Source: Bacteroidales bacterium
Lineage (GTDB): Bacteria; Bacteroidota; Bacteroidia; Bacteroidales; Paludibacteraceae
Reading direction: 5' to 3'
DNA: 7,815 nt
NCBI GenBank assembly: GCA_900771035.1
Contig: CAAGML010000048.1
Location: 1 to 7,815, forward strand
Translations under genes and position numbers: made by a program
Shown: in pieces, positions 1 through 6,669 of the stretch
Layout: the number at the start of each line of letters is the position of its first letter
Position numbering within the stretch: position 1 is the first letter of the stretch
Notes under the pieces: model-generated
Database searches by the model: none
What the model was told of the DNA's origin: nothing
What the model saw: only the letters and a program-made list of their open reading frames with translations

Positions 1-142
1 GGCAAATAAACTTTTTGGCGTTTTTGAAGTTTCTTTTGGCATCTTGCTGATTGTCCGTCGGTCACATAGCCTGCTATGCTCCCTCCTTCCGCACAGCAAT
101 CTGCTCAAAACAAACTTCAAAAACACTCAAAATGAATTTATA
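1..142. repeat. Long imperfect inverted repeat, candidate dispersed intergenic element
   Basis: Two arms of roughly 60 bases face each other around a 2-base centre at 71-72. Pairs read directly: CATAGC at 65-70 with GCTATG at 73-78, TTGCTG at 44-49 with CAGCAA at 94-99, TTTTG at 34-38 with CAAAA at 106-110, and a 12-base perfect match at 21-32 with 112-123. Weaker pairing (TTTT at 13-16 with AAAA at 129-132, ATAAA at 6-10 with TTTAT at 137-141) extends it to about 6-141. The segment 50-64 does not pair with 79-93. It lies 3' of the minus-strand phosphatase gene. No gene is supported in it, and 143-207 shows nothing except a small TTTCA-CC-TGAAA palindrome at 160-171. It could be a dispersed repeat or MITE-like relic, or a transcript-end structure. 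I have an unverified impression of similar elements in Bacteroidales intergenic DNA. Confidence 0.6.
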
Positions 143-207
143 GAACTCACCTTCAATAATTTCACCTGAAAAGTTGGGGGTCAGTTTTAGAGTCTCACTT
201 GTCTCCC

Positions 208-813
208 TTACAATGCCAGAAATCTCCGTAGGTTTTCTGCGCTAATGAATTGATGACCGTTGAGTCCTGCTTTTATGGCACCTTCTATGTTGACAGCCTT
301 GTCGTCAACAAAGAGACATTCCGCGGGATTGAGACTGAATTTTTCGATAAGTCTTTGGAATATACGCACATCTGGTTTGATGAGATGTTCTTCGGATGAA
401 ATCATTCTGCCGTCCAACAGCGAAAACATCTCAGGATATGCGGCGATTATATCATACACCGAGGCACTCCAGTTGGTAAGCCCAAGCAACCTTATCCCTT
501 TCTCTTTCAACTCTGTCAGCAACTCACGCATCCCTGAAATCTCCCCTGGAATGAAGTCCCCGACTGTCAGTTTCAGATTGCTGATATAAGGAATAAATAC
601 GGGATGTTCCTCAACAAGTTCCTGCATGAGTTCCGGCACGGTCTTGATGCCAAGGTCGCAGGCGTTGATAAATTCGTCGGAGCAGAACACTGAGGCAAAT
701 TCTCTCTGTAGTTCGACTGTCGGAATGTATTTCCTTATTGCCGGTCCGAAATCATAATCCACCAGCACTTTCCCGAAATCAAATATAATGGTGTTGTATT
801 TCATACGAATCAT
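208..813 (-). CDS. HAD-superfamily hydrolase (subfamily IA, YihX-like phosphatase)
   Basis: A 201-residue cytosolic HAD phosphohydrolase with all four family motifs. Motif I is FDFGKVLVD, with nucleophile Asp12 and Gly14 at the position where many HADs have a second Asp, as in YihX and the epoxide-hydrolase N-terminal type. Motif II is LTNWS (Thr113), motif III Lys146 in IKPD, and motif IV the acidic pair Asp170-Asp171 in LFVDDK. Residues 20-90 form the helical cap. The length is typical of the subfamily. The family removes phosphate from small metabolites such as sugar phosphates via an aspartyl-phosphate; the substrate here cannot be told. The chosen ATG overlaps the ClC stop as ATGA, suggesting translational coupling. 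Met4 (802-804), just before KYNTIIFDFG, is a credible alternative start. It is the second gene of the ClC operon. Confidence 0.93.
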   Translation of the reverse strand: MIRMKYNTIIFDFGKVLVDYDFGPAIRKYIPTVELQREFASVFCSDEFINACDLGIKTVPELMQELVEEHPVFIPYISNLKLTVGDFIPGEISGMRELLTELKEKGIRLLGLTNWSASVYDIIAAYPEMFSLLDGRMISSEEHLIKPDVRIFQRLIEKFSLNPAECLFVDDKAVNIEGAIKAGLNGHQFISAENLRRFLAL

Positions 814-2588
814 TCTTCTGAGAAGTTGACCAAAACGTCACGGTATATGTTGAATATCTTCGATTTCGACACAAAACCCACGTATGCGCCTTTGTCGTCA
901 ACCACAGGAAGGTTCCATGCGCCAGTCTCCTCGAAAAGGTCCATCACTTTGTCCATAGGCATGTCATGAAGGATTTTCCCCGGAGGAATTGACATGAGTT
1001 TATAGACGGTGAAGCGGTCGTAGAGTCGTGGCTGGAACATGATGTTGCGCACCTCGTCAAGAGTGACAATCCCCACAAGACGGTCTGTATAGTGCTCAAC
1101 CACAGGGAATATGTTACGGTGTGATTGCGAAATCACTTTGACGAGTTCGCCGAGTGTCATTTCGGGTGATACGGTGAGCAGGTCAGTCTCGATGACATTG
1201 TCCAGATTCATCAGCGTGAGAACGGCCCTGTCTTTATGGTGCGTGAGCAACTCGCCCTTTTTGGCAAGACGCATGGCGTAAAGCGAGTGTGGCTCGAATA
1301 CTATTATAGTAAGATACGCCACCACTGAGGTTATCATAAGCGTCATGAAAAGGTCGTAGCCACCTGTCAACTCCGCAATCAGGAAAATACCCGTCAATGG
1401 GGCGTGCATTACTGCGGACATAAGTCCTGCCATACCTGCAAAGGCGAAATTGGTGAAAGGCACGTGAAACCCGAAAATGTTGAAAACCTCAGCTACCGCA
1501 TATCCCGTGAGACATCCCACAAAAAGTGACGGGGCGAAGACTCCTCCCGTTCCTCCGGCACCGTTCGTGGCTGCTGTTGCGAAAATCTTGAAGAACACTA
1601 TCAGACCAAGGAAAAGGACTATTCCCCAGGCGGTTCCCTGAAGCGACCGGAAAGGCGACTGGCTGAAAAGTGTCGAAGGATTGTCCGACAACAGAGAACT
1701 TATCGAGTCATAACCCTCACCGTACAGTGGGGGGAAAAGGAAGATGAGTGTGCCGAGAAGAACCCCGCCAATAATCCATTTGACAAAAGGATTGCTTAAT
1801 CTACGGAAAATTCCCTCAAGGGCGTTCATGCCTCGTGTGAAATAGAGCGACACAAAACCGCATACAAGTCCAAGCACTATCGTGAAAGGCACTCGGTGGA
1901 GCGTGAACGGCTGATAATCGGAAAAAGGGAAAAGACAGTCACTGCCCGTGAACAGATATGCAAAGGCTGTCGCCGTCACTGAGGTTATCAGTATAGGCAC
2001 AATCGAGGACATGGTGAAGTCAATCAGCAGCACCTCCATCACAAAGGTGACACCGGCGATTGGTGCCTTGAAGATTCCTCCGAGCGCACCTGCCGCACCA
2101 CACCCCACAAGAAGCATAAGCGTGTGCTGGTCCAGACGGAACAGCCGTCCGAGGTTCGACCCTATCGCAGAACCTGTAAGCACCATTGGTGCCTCGGCTC
2201 CTACCGAGCCTCCGAAACCTATCGTCACTGCCGACGCAACGACGGACGACCACATGTTGTGAACCTTGATTATCGCCTTGTGCTGCGAGATTGCATAGAG
2301 AATCTTGGTGACGCCATGCGAAATATCATCCTTGACAATCCTGCTGACGTAGAAGGAGGCGATGGCAATGCCGACGGCAGGCAGAAGCAGATACCACCAG
2401 TTGACATCGTTGTGCGTCAGCGAGGTGACGAAACTCTGTATGAAGTGAACCACCGACTTGAGGACAAACGCCGCCAATGCACAGCCTAAACCGGTCAGCA
2501 ATGACAGTATATACACAAGCTGTTTGTCGGATATATGCCTTGCCCGCCAGTTCAGCGTTTCCGAGATATGTTCTTGTTTTGGTTGCAT
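810..2588 (-). CDS. ClC-family chloride channel/transporter with C-terminal CBS pair
   Basis: A 592-residue inner-membrane anion channel or transporter. Residues about 25-435 form the ClC membrane core; two CBS domains follow at about 460-519 and 525-584 and would sense a nucleotide or ionic state. Conserved landmarks are the gating glutamate Glu132 in GSVGAEAP (G-R-E-G-P in E. coli ClC), GGVFAP at 348-353 lining the selectivity filter, and Tyr411 in GGYDLF (Tyr445 of the E. coli protein). Two positions differ: the GSGIP loop reads SHGVT (89-94 region), placing His91 at the central serine, and the internal proton glutamate is Val186 in FVMEVL. I believe both occur in Bacteroidota relatives. 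I chose the ATG of MQPKQEH because the in-frame upstream extension covers the promoter region. It is the first gene of an operon with the HAD phosphatase. Confidence 0.95.
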   Translation of the reverse strand: MQPKQEHISETLNWRARHISDKQLVYILSLLTGLGCALAAFVLKSVVHFIQSFVTSLTHNDVNWWYLLLPAVGIAIASFYVSRIVKDDISHGVTKILYAISQHKAIIKVHNMWSSVVASAVTIGFGGSVGAEAPMVLTGSAIGSNLGRLFRLDQHTLMLLVGCGAAGALGGIFKAPIAGVTFVMEVLLIDFTMSSIVPILITSVTATAFAYLFTGSDCLFPFSDYQPFTLHRVPFTIVLGLVCGFVSLYFTRGMNALEGIFRRLSNPFVKWIIGGVLLGTLIFLFPPLYGEGYDSISSLLSDNPSTLFSQSPFRSLQGTAWGIVLFLGLIVFFKIFATAATNGAGGTGGVFAPSLFVGCLTGYAVAEVFNIFGFHVPFTNFAFAGMAGLMSAVMHAPLTGIFLIAELTGGYDLFMTLMITSVVAYLTIIVFEPHSLYAMRLAKKGELLTHHKDRAVLTLMNLDNVIETDLLTVSPEMTLGELVKVISQSHRNIFPVVEHYTDRLVGIVTLDEVRNIMFQPRLYDRFTVYKLMSIPPGKILHDMPMDKVMDLFEETGAWNLPVVDDKGAYVGFVSKSKIFNIYRDVLVNFSEE

Positions 2589-2615
2589 GATTTTGTCGTG
2601 TGCGAAAAACGGCTG

Positions 2616-2647
2616 CAAAATTACTCTTTTTTTTTTGTATAACCAAA
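2616..2647 (-). promoter_or_regulatory. Bacteroidota-type promoter for the ClC-HAD operon
   Basis: Reading the minus strand, TTTG at 2647-2644 is followed after exactly 20 bases by TAATTTTG at 2623-2616, a full match to the TTTG / TAnnTTTG consensus. Transcription would start near 2609, about 20 bases before the ClC ATG at 2588. This placement rules out the longer in-frame start at 2681. It interleaves with the opposite promoter of the helicase gene. Confidence 0.75.
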
Positions 2648-2665
2648 TTTTTTTGCCTATATTTG
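2634..2665 (+). promoter_or_regulatory. Bacteroidota-type promoter for the AddA-like helicase
   Basis: TTTG at 2634-2637, at the end of a T-tract, is followed after 20 bases by TATATTTG at 2658-2665, an exact TAnnTTTG match. The start point would be near 2672, leaving a 5' leader of only about 18 bases before the ATG at 2690. That supports Met at 2690 rather than the upstream in-frame ATG at 2600. The -33 box lies inside the spacer of the divergent ClC promoter. Confidence 0.78.
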
Positions 2666-2689
2666 CAACATAAAATTTCAACGGCTTTT

Positions 2690-5674
2690 ATGATTGAGAT
2701 TATCAAGGCCTCGGCAGGCTCGGGAAAGACATATACACTGGCAGTCAAATACATCGAATACCTGATGAGGGCACAGGCTTACTATATGCTCCACGGCAAT
2801 GGGTGGGTCAAAAACACTCACCGCAGGACTCTTGCCATCACTTTCACCAACAATTCCACCAACGAGATGAAGCAACGCATCGTCGAAGCGCTGTACAGAA
2901 TGAAGAACGGAATGTTGCAGGACTACGTTGACCGGATCAGGAAAACTATTAGCGGTGTAACCGACGAGAGCATCTGTGAGACCGCAGGAAGACTGCTCGA
3001 GGATATGTTGGAGGACTGGCAGATGGTCAGGGTGTCAACCATCGACAGCTTTTTCAATCAGGTGGTCAACGCCTTCATCCGTGAGTTGGGTATTGACCAG
3101 ACACCTGCTGTTGATTTAGACACTGATACCATTGTGGAACAGGCGGTTGACAATATGCTGAACCATCTTGAGGATACGACGGCACGTGGAAAGGCTTTGG
3201 TCACTTTCCTTGGCAATATGATTAACGAGTCAATAGGCAGTGGCAAGAAATGGAGCGTGCGTCCTGCTCTGGTCAATATCGCAAAGTTCACGTTGACTGA
3301 CTCTTACAGGACTCACACGCAACAGATTTTGTCTGAGAATGACGCACTCCCCACGCCTGACATGGCTGATGCGCTGAAAAAGAGTCTCCGCGACAGGGTG
3401 CGACAACTGACCGAAGAGGCTGAAAGCATCTGGACGAAGGTGGAGGAGCGGATATTGAACATTGACGGCGTGACCTCTTATTGCATGAATGCCGTCCAAA
3501 AACACAACCTTGACTCTAATGCACTGCTGAAATGTCTTGACGACCCAAACGCCTGGTTCAAAAAGAAAAACAATGCCTCTACTGACGACGGTCCTTGGCT
3601 TACTGATAAACTGAACGAGTTAATTGCCAAGGAGAAAGGCGAGGAGATGAGCACATGCAAAGTCATTCTCGACAGCATAAACTACACAGGCGTAATCGCT
3701 GAACTTGACCGTGAAGTTGAGTCGGTCTGCCGTGAGAACGACTCAATTCTCATCTCGTCAACAAACCAGCTGATAAACGAGATTGTCGGCAATAGCAGCA
3801 CACCGTTTATCTATGAGAAAACAGGCTTGGGCACAGACCATTATATGATAGACGAATTTCAGGATACGTCCGCAAAGCAGTGGAGTAACTTCCTTCCGTT
3901 GATAAGCGAGAGCAACAGCATGGACAAAGAGTCGTTGATTGTCGGGGATGTCAAGCAGAGCATTTACCGATGGAGAAACGGTGACTGGAGAATACTGCAA
4001 AACGGCATTGCCGACGCTTTTCCTGGGCAGTGCAATATAACTGAACTTGACTGCAATTACAGAAGTTGCGGGACTATTGTGGATTTCAACAACACTTTAT
4101 ATAGTAAAATTGCGGAGAGATTTTCTGATATTATGGGCTGTGATATGCCATTGATATACGGTAACGTGCGGCAGGTGTGCGGCAAGGCGGACGACAGGAA
4201 AGGAAGCGTACGTATTGTGTTCGCTGATGGCAAAAAGGATGACTTTCAGTCTTTCGCAATGCGGCGTATCATCAAATGGCTCAACGAATTGAACGAACAA
4301 GGAGAGTCTGGCGGAAGTGCCATCTTGGTACGCAAGAACGCTGAGGCGCAGTATGTGGCAAAAGCATTGGCCGAGGCTGGAATAAGGTTCGTCTCTACAG
4401 AATCGCTTTTGGTCGGCAACGACATCTGCGTCAGGTATATAACAGCGGCCATGGAGTATGTGCAGTCAGATGCCGACGAGTTGGTCACAAGAAAACTGAT
4501 GAGCCTGCAAAGGTGCATATCCGATAGCAGCGAGCTTGACACCGAACTGTTGGAAAACCTCAGATGGCTGCCTCTCGACCAGATTACCATGACCATAGCG
4601 CGCAGATACGGGATGGATACTATGGACAACGGTGCTCACCGCTCATTTGTGTTCACTCTTGCCGACATCATACGCACATGGACACGCAACAACGACGGAA
4701 ACACCGCAAGGTGGCTTGAATACTGGGCGGAGAAGAGCGAGAAGGCATGCGTGCCTCTGCCGCCTGACAATGGGGCAGTGGTAATAATGACTATACACAA
4801 GTCTAAAGGCTTGCAGTTCGACAACGTGGCTTTGTTGATGAACAGCAGGTCGTGGCAATGCGGAATAAACAGCAAACATGCTAAAATGGTCTCTGTCTCA
4901 ACACCGCAGGAACTCTGTGAACACCACATCAAACGTGTCTTCGTGAACATAAACAAAGGCAATGTCAAAGGGTCTCTGTACGAGAATGCCCAGACCGATG
5001 AGTGGGAGGAGTGCTGCATCGACGAACTCAACACAATGTATGTCGCAACGACAAGGGCAAAGGATAACATACTCGTTGTCGGCAATAAAGACACCGGTAA
5101 AGAGATGAGACACAACAAAAACTTCTGCATGGTCAATCTGTTGGAGAAGGCGCTTGAGGGGTGGGGCGAGGAACTGGTTGAGGAGGTTGCCGAAGACGAG
5201 TCTCCGGTAGACGCTTCGCCTGAGACCGCCGTCCTTGCACGTGAACACGGCGAACCTCTGCAACGTGGCGAAATGCCTGACATGATGAACGTGCAGGTGC
5301 CTAAAAGTGAGGAACAACAGGAGGGAATCGAGAAACACGCCTGGCTTGCCTCAATCAGATACGAAGACGAGGTCTGCCAGTTGGACGACTGGCAGATGAG
5401 TGTATGGGAAAACGTGAAACAACATGGGTGGTTCTCAAGGGATTGGGATATTGTCCTGAACGAATGCGGACTGGCATTCAACGGGAAAACTCTGAGACCT
5501 GACCGCATAATGCTCCGGGGAAATGAGGCTGTCGTCGTTGATTGGAAATTCGGTCAGAAAAGCGAAAAATATGCCTCTCAGGTACGTGGCTACTGCGATG
5601 CCCTCAGAGCATTCGGATACAATGTCACGGGGTATCTTTATTACGCTGAAACAGACGAGACTGAGACGGTATGA
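2690..5674 (+). CDS. UvrD-family helicase/nuclease (AddA-like, PD-(D/E)XK C-terminus)
   Basis: A 994-residue superfamily 1A DNA helicase fused to a nuclease, expected to unwind and degrade broken DNA ends to prepare RecA-dependent repair. Helicase motifs in order: Walker A AGSGKT at 9-14, motif Ia TFTN at 51-54, TIDSFF at 117-122, Walker B/DEAD-like DEFQDT at 388-393, GDVKQSIYRWR at 419-429, NYRS at 456-459, TIHKSKGLQF at 701-710 and YVATTRAKD at 784-792. The nuclease domain has His883, RPDRI at 936-940, VVDWKFG at 949-955 and YASQVRGY at 961-968, so its active site looks intact. The Met at 2690 was chosen because Walker A normally lies within the first 15 residues and the promoter is just upstream. 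AddA needs an AddB partner; none adjoins it. The stop overlaps an ATG (5671), but only a 34-codon frame follows. Confidence 0.95.
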   Translation: MIEIIKASAGSGKTYTLAVKYIEYLMRAQAYYMLHGNGWVKNTHRRTLAITFTNNSTNEMKQRIVEALYRMKNGMLQDYVDRIRKTISGVTDESICETAGRLLEDMLEDWQMVRVSTIDSFFNQVVNAFIRELGIDQTPAVDLDTDTIVEQAVDNMLNHLEDTTARGKALVTFLGNMINESIGSGKKWSVRPALVNIAKFTLTDSYRTHTQQILSENDALPTPDMADALKKSLRDRVRQLTEEAESIWTKVEERILNIDGVTSYCMNAVQKHNLDSNALLKCLDDPNAWFKKKNNASTDDGPWLTDKLNELIAKEKGEEMSTCKVILDSINYTGVIAELDREVESVCRENDSILISSTNQLINEIVGNSSTPFIYEKTGLGTDHYMIDEFQDTSAKQWSNFLPLISESNSMDKESLIVGDVKQSIYRWRNGDWRILQNGIADAFPGQCNITELDCNYRSCGTIVDFNNTLYSKIAERFSDIMGCDMPLIYGNVRQVCGKADDRKGSVRIVFADGKKDDFQSFAMRRIIKWLNELNEQGESGGSAILVRKNAEAQYVAKALAEAGIRFVSTESLLVGNDICVRYITAAMEYVQSDADELVTRKLMSLQRCISDSSELDTELLENLRWLPLDQITMTIARRYGMDTMDNGAHRSFVFTLADIIRTWTRNNDGNTARWLEYWAEKSEKACVPLPPDNGAVVIMTIHKSKGLQFDNVALLMNSRSWQCGINSKHAKMVSVSTPQELCEHHIKRVFVNINKGNVKGSLYENAQTDEWEECCIDELNTMYVATTRAKDNILVVGNKDTGKEMRHNKNFCMVNLLEKALEGWGEELVEEVAEDESPVDASPETAVLAREHGEPLQRGEMPDMMNVQVPKSEEQQEGIEKHAWLASIRYEDEVCQLDDWQMSVWENVKQHGWFSRDWDIVLNECGLAFNGKTLRPDRIMLRGNEAVVVDWKFGQKSEKYASQVRGYCDALRAFGYNVTGYLYYAETDETETV

Positions 5675-5711
5675 CAATAGCTGATGTGAAAAAGGGTCGA
5701 AGAATAATAGG

Positions 5712-5891
5712 CTCTATAACGATTCGTGTGGGTAACTTTGCATGCAAACTCCAAGACTCTGAAGGAGCGACATAAATTAGCCCAGGACATAAGTCCTGGG
5801 CTAACAAAGTATCACCTGTAAGGTATAGGGGGGAGAAAGAATCCAACTCTGTGAATATACATTGCTTCAATTCACTCAATTCGTTATAGAG
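5712..5891. repeat. 180-bp MITE-like element with 11-bp terminal inverted repeats
   Basis: CTCTATAACGA at 5712-5722 recurs as its exact reverse complement at 5881-5891. Pairing continues inward imperfectly: T-G and GTG positions match in the next eight bases. The element encloses a perfect 12-bp stem-loop at 5777-5804. It carries no transposase and no credible gene, and I see no clean target-site duplication. It begins 38 bases after the helicase stop. The internal text (TCTGAAGGAGCGACATAAAT followed by a GC-rich hairpin) resembles, from memory only, repeats found between Bacteroidales genes. It could be a non-autonomous mobile element or a REP/BIME-like intergenic unit. Confidence 0.5.
5777..5804. 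terminator. Perfect 12-bp stem-loop between convergent genes
   Basis: TTAGCCCAGGAC at 5777-5788 pairs completely with GTCCTGGGCTAA at 5793-5804 around an ATAA loop. It lies between the helicase stop (5674, plus strand) and the stop of the minus-strand gene at 5923, where a bidirectional terminator would be useful. Neither side has a good U-tract (CAAAGTAT on the plus strand, TTTATG on the minus strand), so intrinsic termination is uncertain. It may instead be only the core of the surrounding repeat. Confidence 0.45.
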
Positions 5892-5922
5892 TCTTTTTTA
5901 CTTTTTATAGAGAACACTGTGA

Positions 5923-6621
5923 TTAGAATCTTAGGGCAATTCCCAATCCGTCATTCGATGACTGAAAATTAAGTCTGACTCCTTTATTTAGGTTATACGC
6001 AGTATTTCCACATCTGTGATTATATACATTGCATGCTTTTTTACGATTAGCATAACCAGCTGCACACAAAGGAACACCAAGAGCAATAGGAACGGTTGAC
6101 ATAACCATACTCCAGAAACCAACTGCACCTGAAGTATCATATACACAGGCACCACCTATCAACATACCTAATCCCACACCAAGAAGAATTGATCCCGAGT
6201 TGCCAATACGTATTTGTTTTTTGTAATATTCGTATGCTGGCATACAATTCTTATAAAGGTGGTCTCTAAATTCATTTTCTGTCAATACTTGGTCGTTCAG
6301 ATAGTAACGACCTCCCATATATGTCATTGTGCCACCAACCGAATTGCTGTTTTGCGAGTTTCCGTATTGAACAGGTTTCTCAACTTTCTGTTCGAAAACC
6401 TGCACATCTCCGTTACTATATATGATTGATGAGATTTCGTCTGTCGAAAGGACGAAGGTAGGGCCAGTCTGGTTACTGAAGTTCTTATAGCGGATTTCGC
6501 TTTTTGAAACCTCTTGTATAACAGCTTCAATTTTGGTTGCATCACGTTTGATGATAACATCCTGTGCATGAACAACAACTGCACAGAAACTCATAGCGAG
6601 TAAAAACATTAATTTTTTCAT
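5923..6621 (-). CDS. Secreted/membrane protein of a common uncharacterised Bacteroidota type
   Basis: A 232-residue protein of unknown function. Residues 1-19 are a signal peptide (KK, hydrophobic core, cleavage expected after VHA before QD). Residues 20-77 form a small domain I recall as frequent in exported Bacteroidota proteins: VIIKRDATKIEA, then EIRYKNFSNQTGPTF, then IIYSNGDV. After a linker come YMGGRYYLNDQVLTENEF (about 101-118), two hydrophobic segments (about 143-161, glycine-rich, and 166-190), and a tail with Cys197 and Cys204 ending GLGIALRF. The start is the ATG opening the signal peptide. It is convergent with the helicase and 48 bp downstream of another minus-strand gene; no convincing promoter lies in that gap, so cotranscription is possible. 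Its G+C is clearly lower than that of the genes to the left. Confidence 0.85.
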   Translation of the reverse strand: MKKLMFLLAMSFCAVVVHAQDVIIKRDATKIEAVIQEVSKSEIRYKNFSNQTGPTFVLSTDEISSIIYSNGDVQVFEQKVEKPVQYGNSQNSNSVGGTMTYMGGRYYLNDQVLTENEFRDHLYKNCMPAYEYYKKQIRIGNSGSILLGVGLGMLIGGACVYDTSGAVGFWSMVMSTVPIALGVPLCAAGYANRKKACNVYNHRCGNTAYNLNKGVRLNFQSSNDGLGIALRF

Positions 6622-6643
6622 AATACTTGATTTTTAATTGATT

Positions 6644-6659
6644 AAACAATATATTGTTT
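6644..6659. promoter_or_regulatory. Perfect 16-bp palindrome upstream of the signal-peptide gene
   Basis: AAACAATATATTGTTT is an exact palindrome ending 23 bases before the ATG at 6621 (minus strand) and 10 bases beyond the stop of the gene at 6670. It could be a dimeric repressor site. Its A+T content is high, so chance is a fair alternative. The TATATTGT inside it is only a poor match to a -7 box. Confidence 0.3.
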
Positions 6660-6669
6660 CTGTTGTGTA

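Noticed and set aside
14..24. Shared 11-base string TTTTGGCGTTT in the left palindrome and in the minus-strand leader near 7400-7390
   Set aside because: The identity ends after 11 bases in T-rich sequence, so a common origin of the two elements is not supported.
2589..2681. 31-residue N-terminal extension of the ClC protein
   Set aside because: It would include the divergent promoter region and is read from A/T tracts; the TAATTTTG promoter lies downstream of that start.
2600..2689. 30-residue N-terminal extension of the helicase
   Set aside because: It would start upstream of the promoter's -7 box and consists of a low-complexity Phe-rich run from a T-tract; the Met at 2690 puts Walker A at the usual place.
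4636..5508. 290-codon open frame antisense to the helicase gene
   Set aside because: It lies wholly opposite a gene with intact motifs, has a Ser/Cys-rich composition typical of a shadow frame, and has no promoter or recognisable domain.
5671..5775. 34-codon frame overlapping the helicase stop by ATGA
   Set aside because: It runs into the inverted-repeat element, has no resemblance to an AddB start, and is too short to support as a gene.
5625..5879. 84-codon minus-strand frame across the repeat element
   Set aside because: It overlaps the end of the helicase gene and consists mainly of translated repeat sequence; no promoter or start-site support.
5892..5906. T-rich run after the inverted repeat as a plus-strand terminator
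   Set aside because: No adjacent local stem; the only strong hairpin ends about 90 bases earlier.
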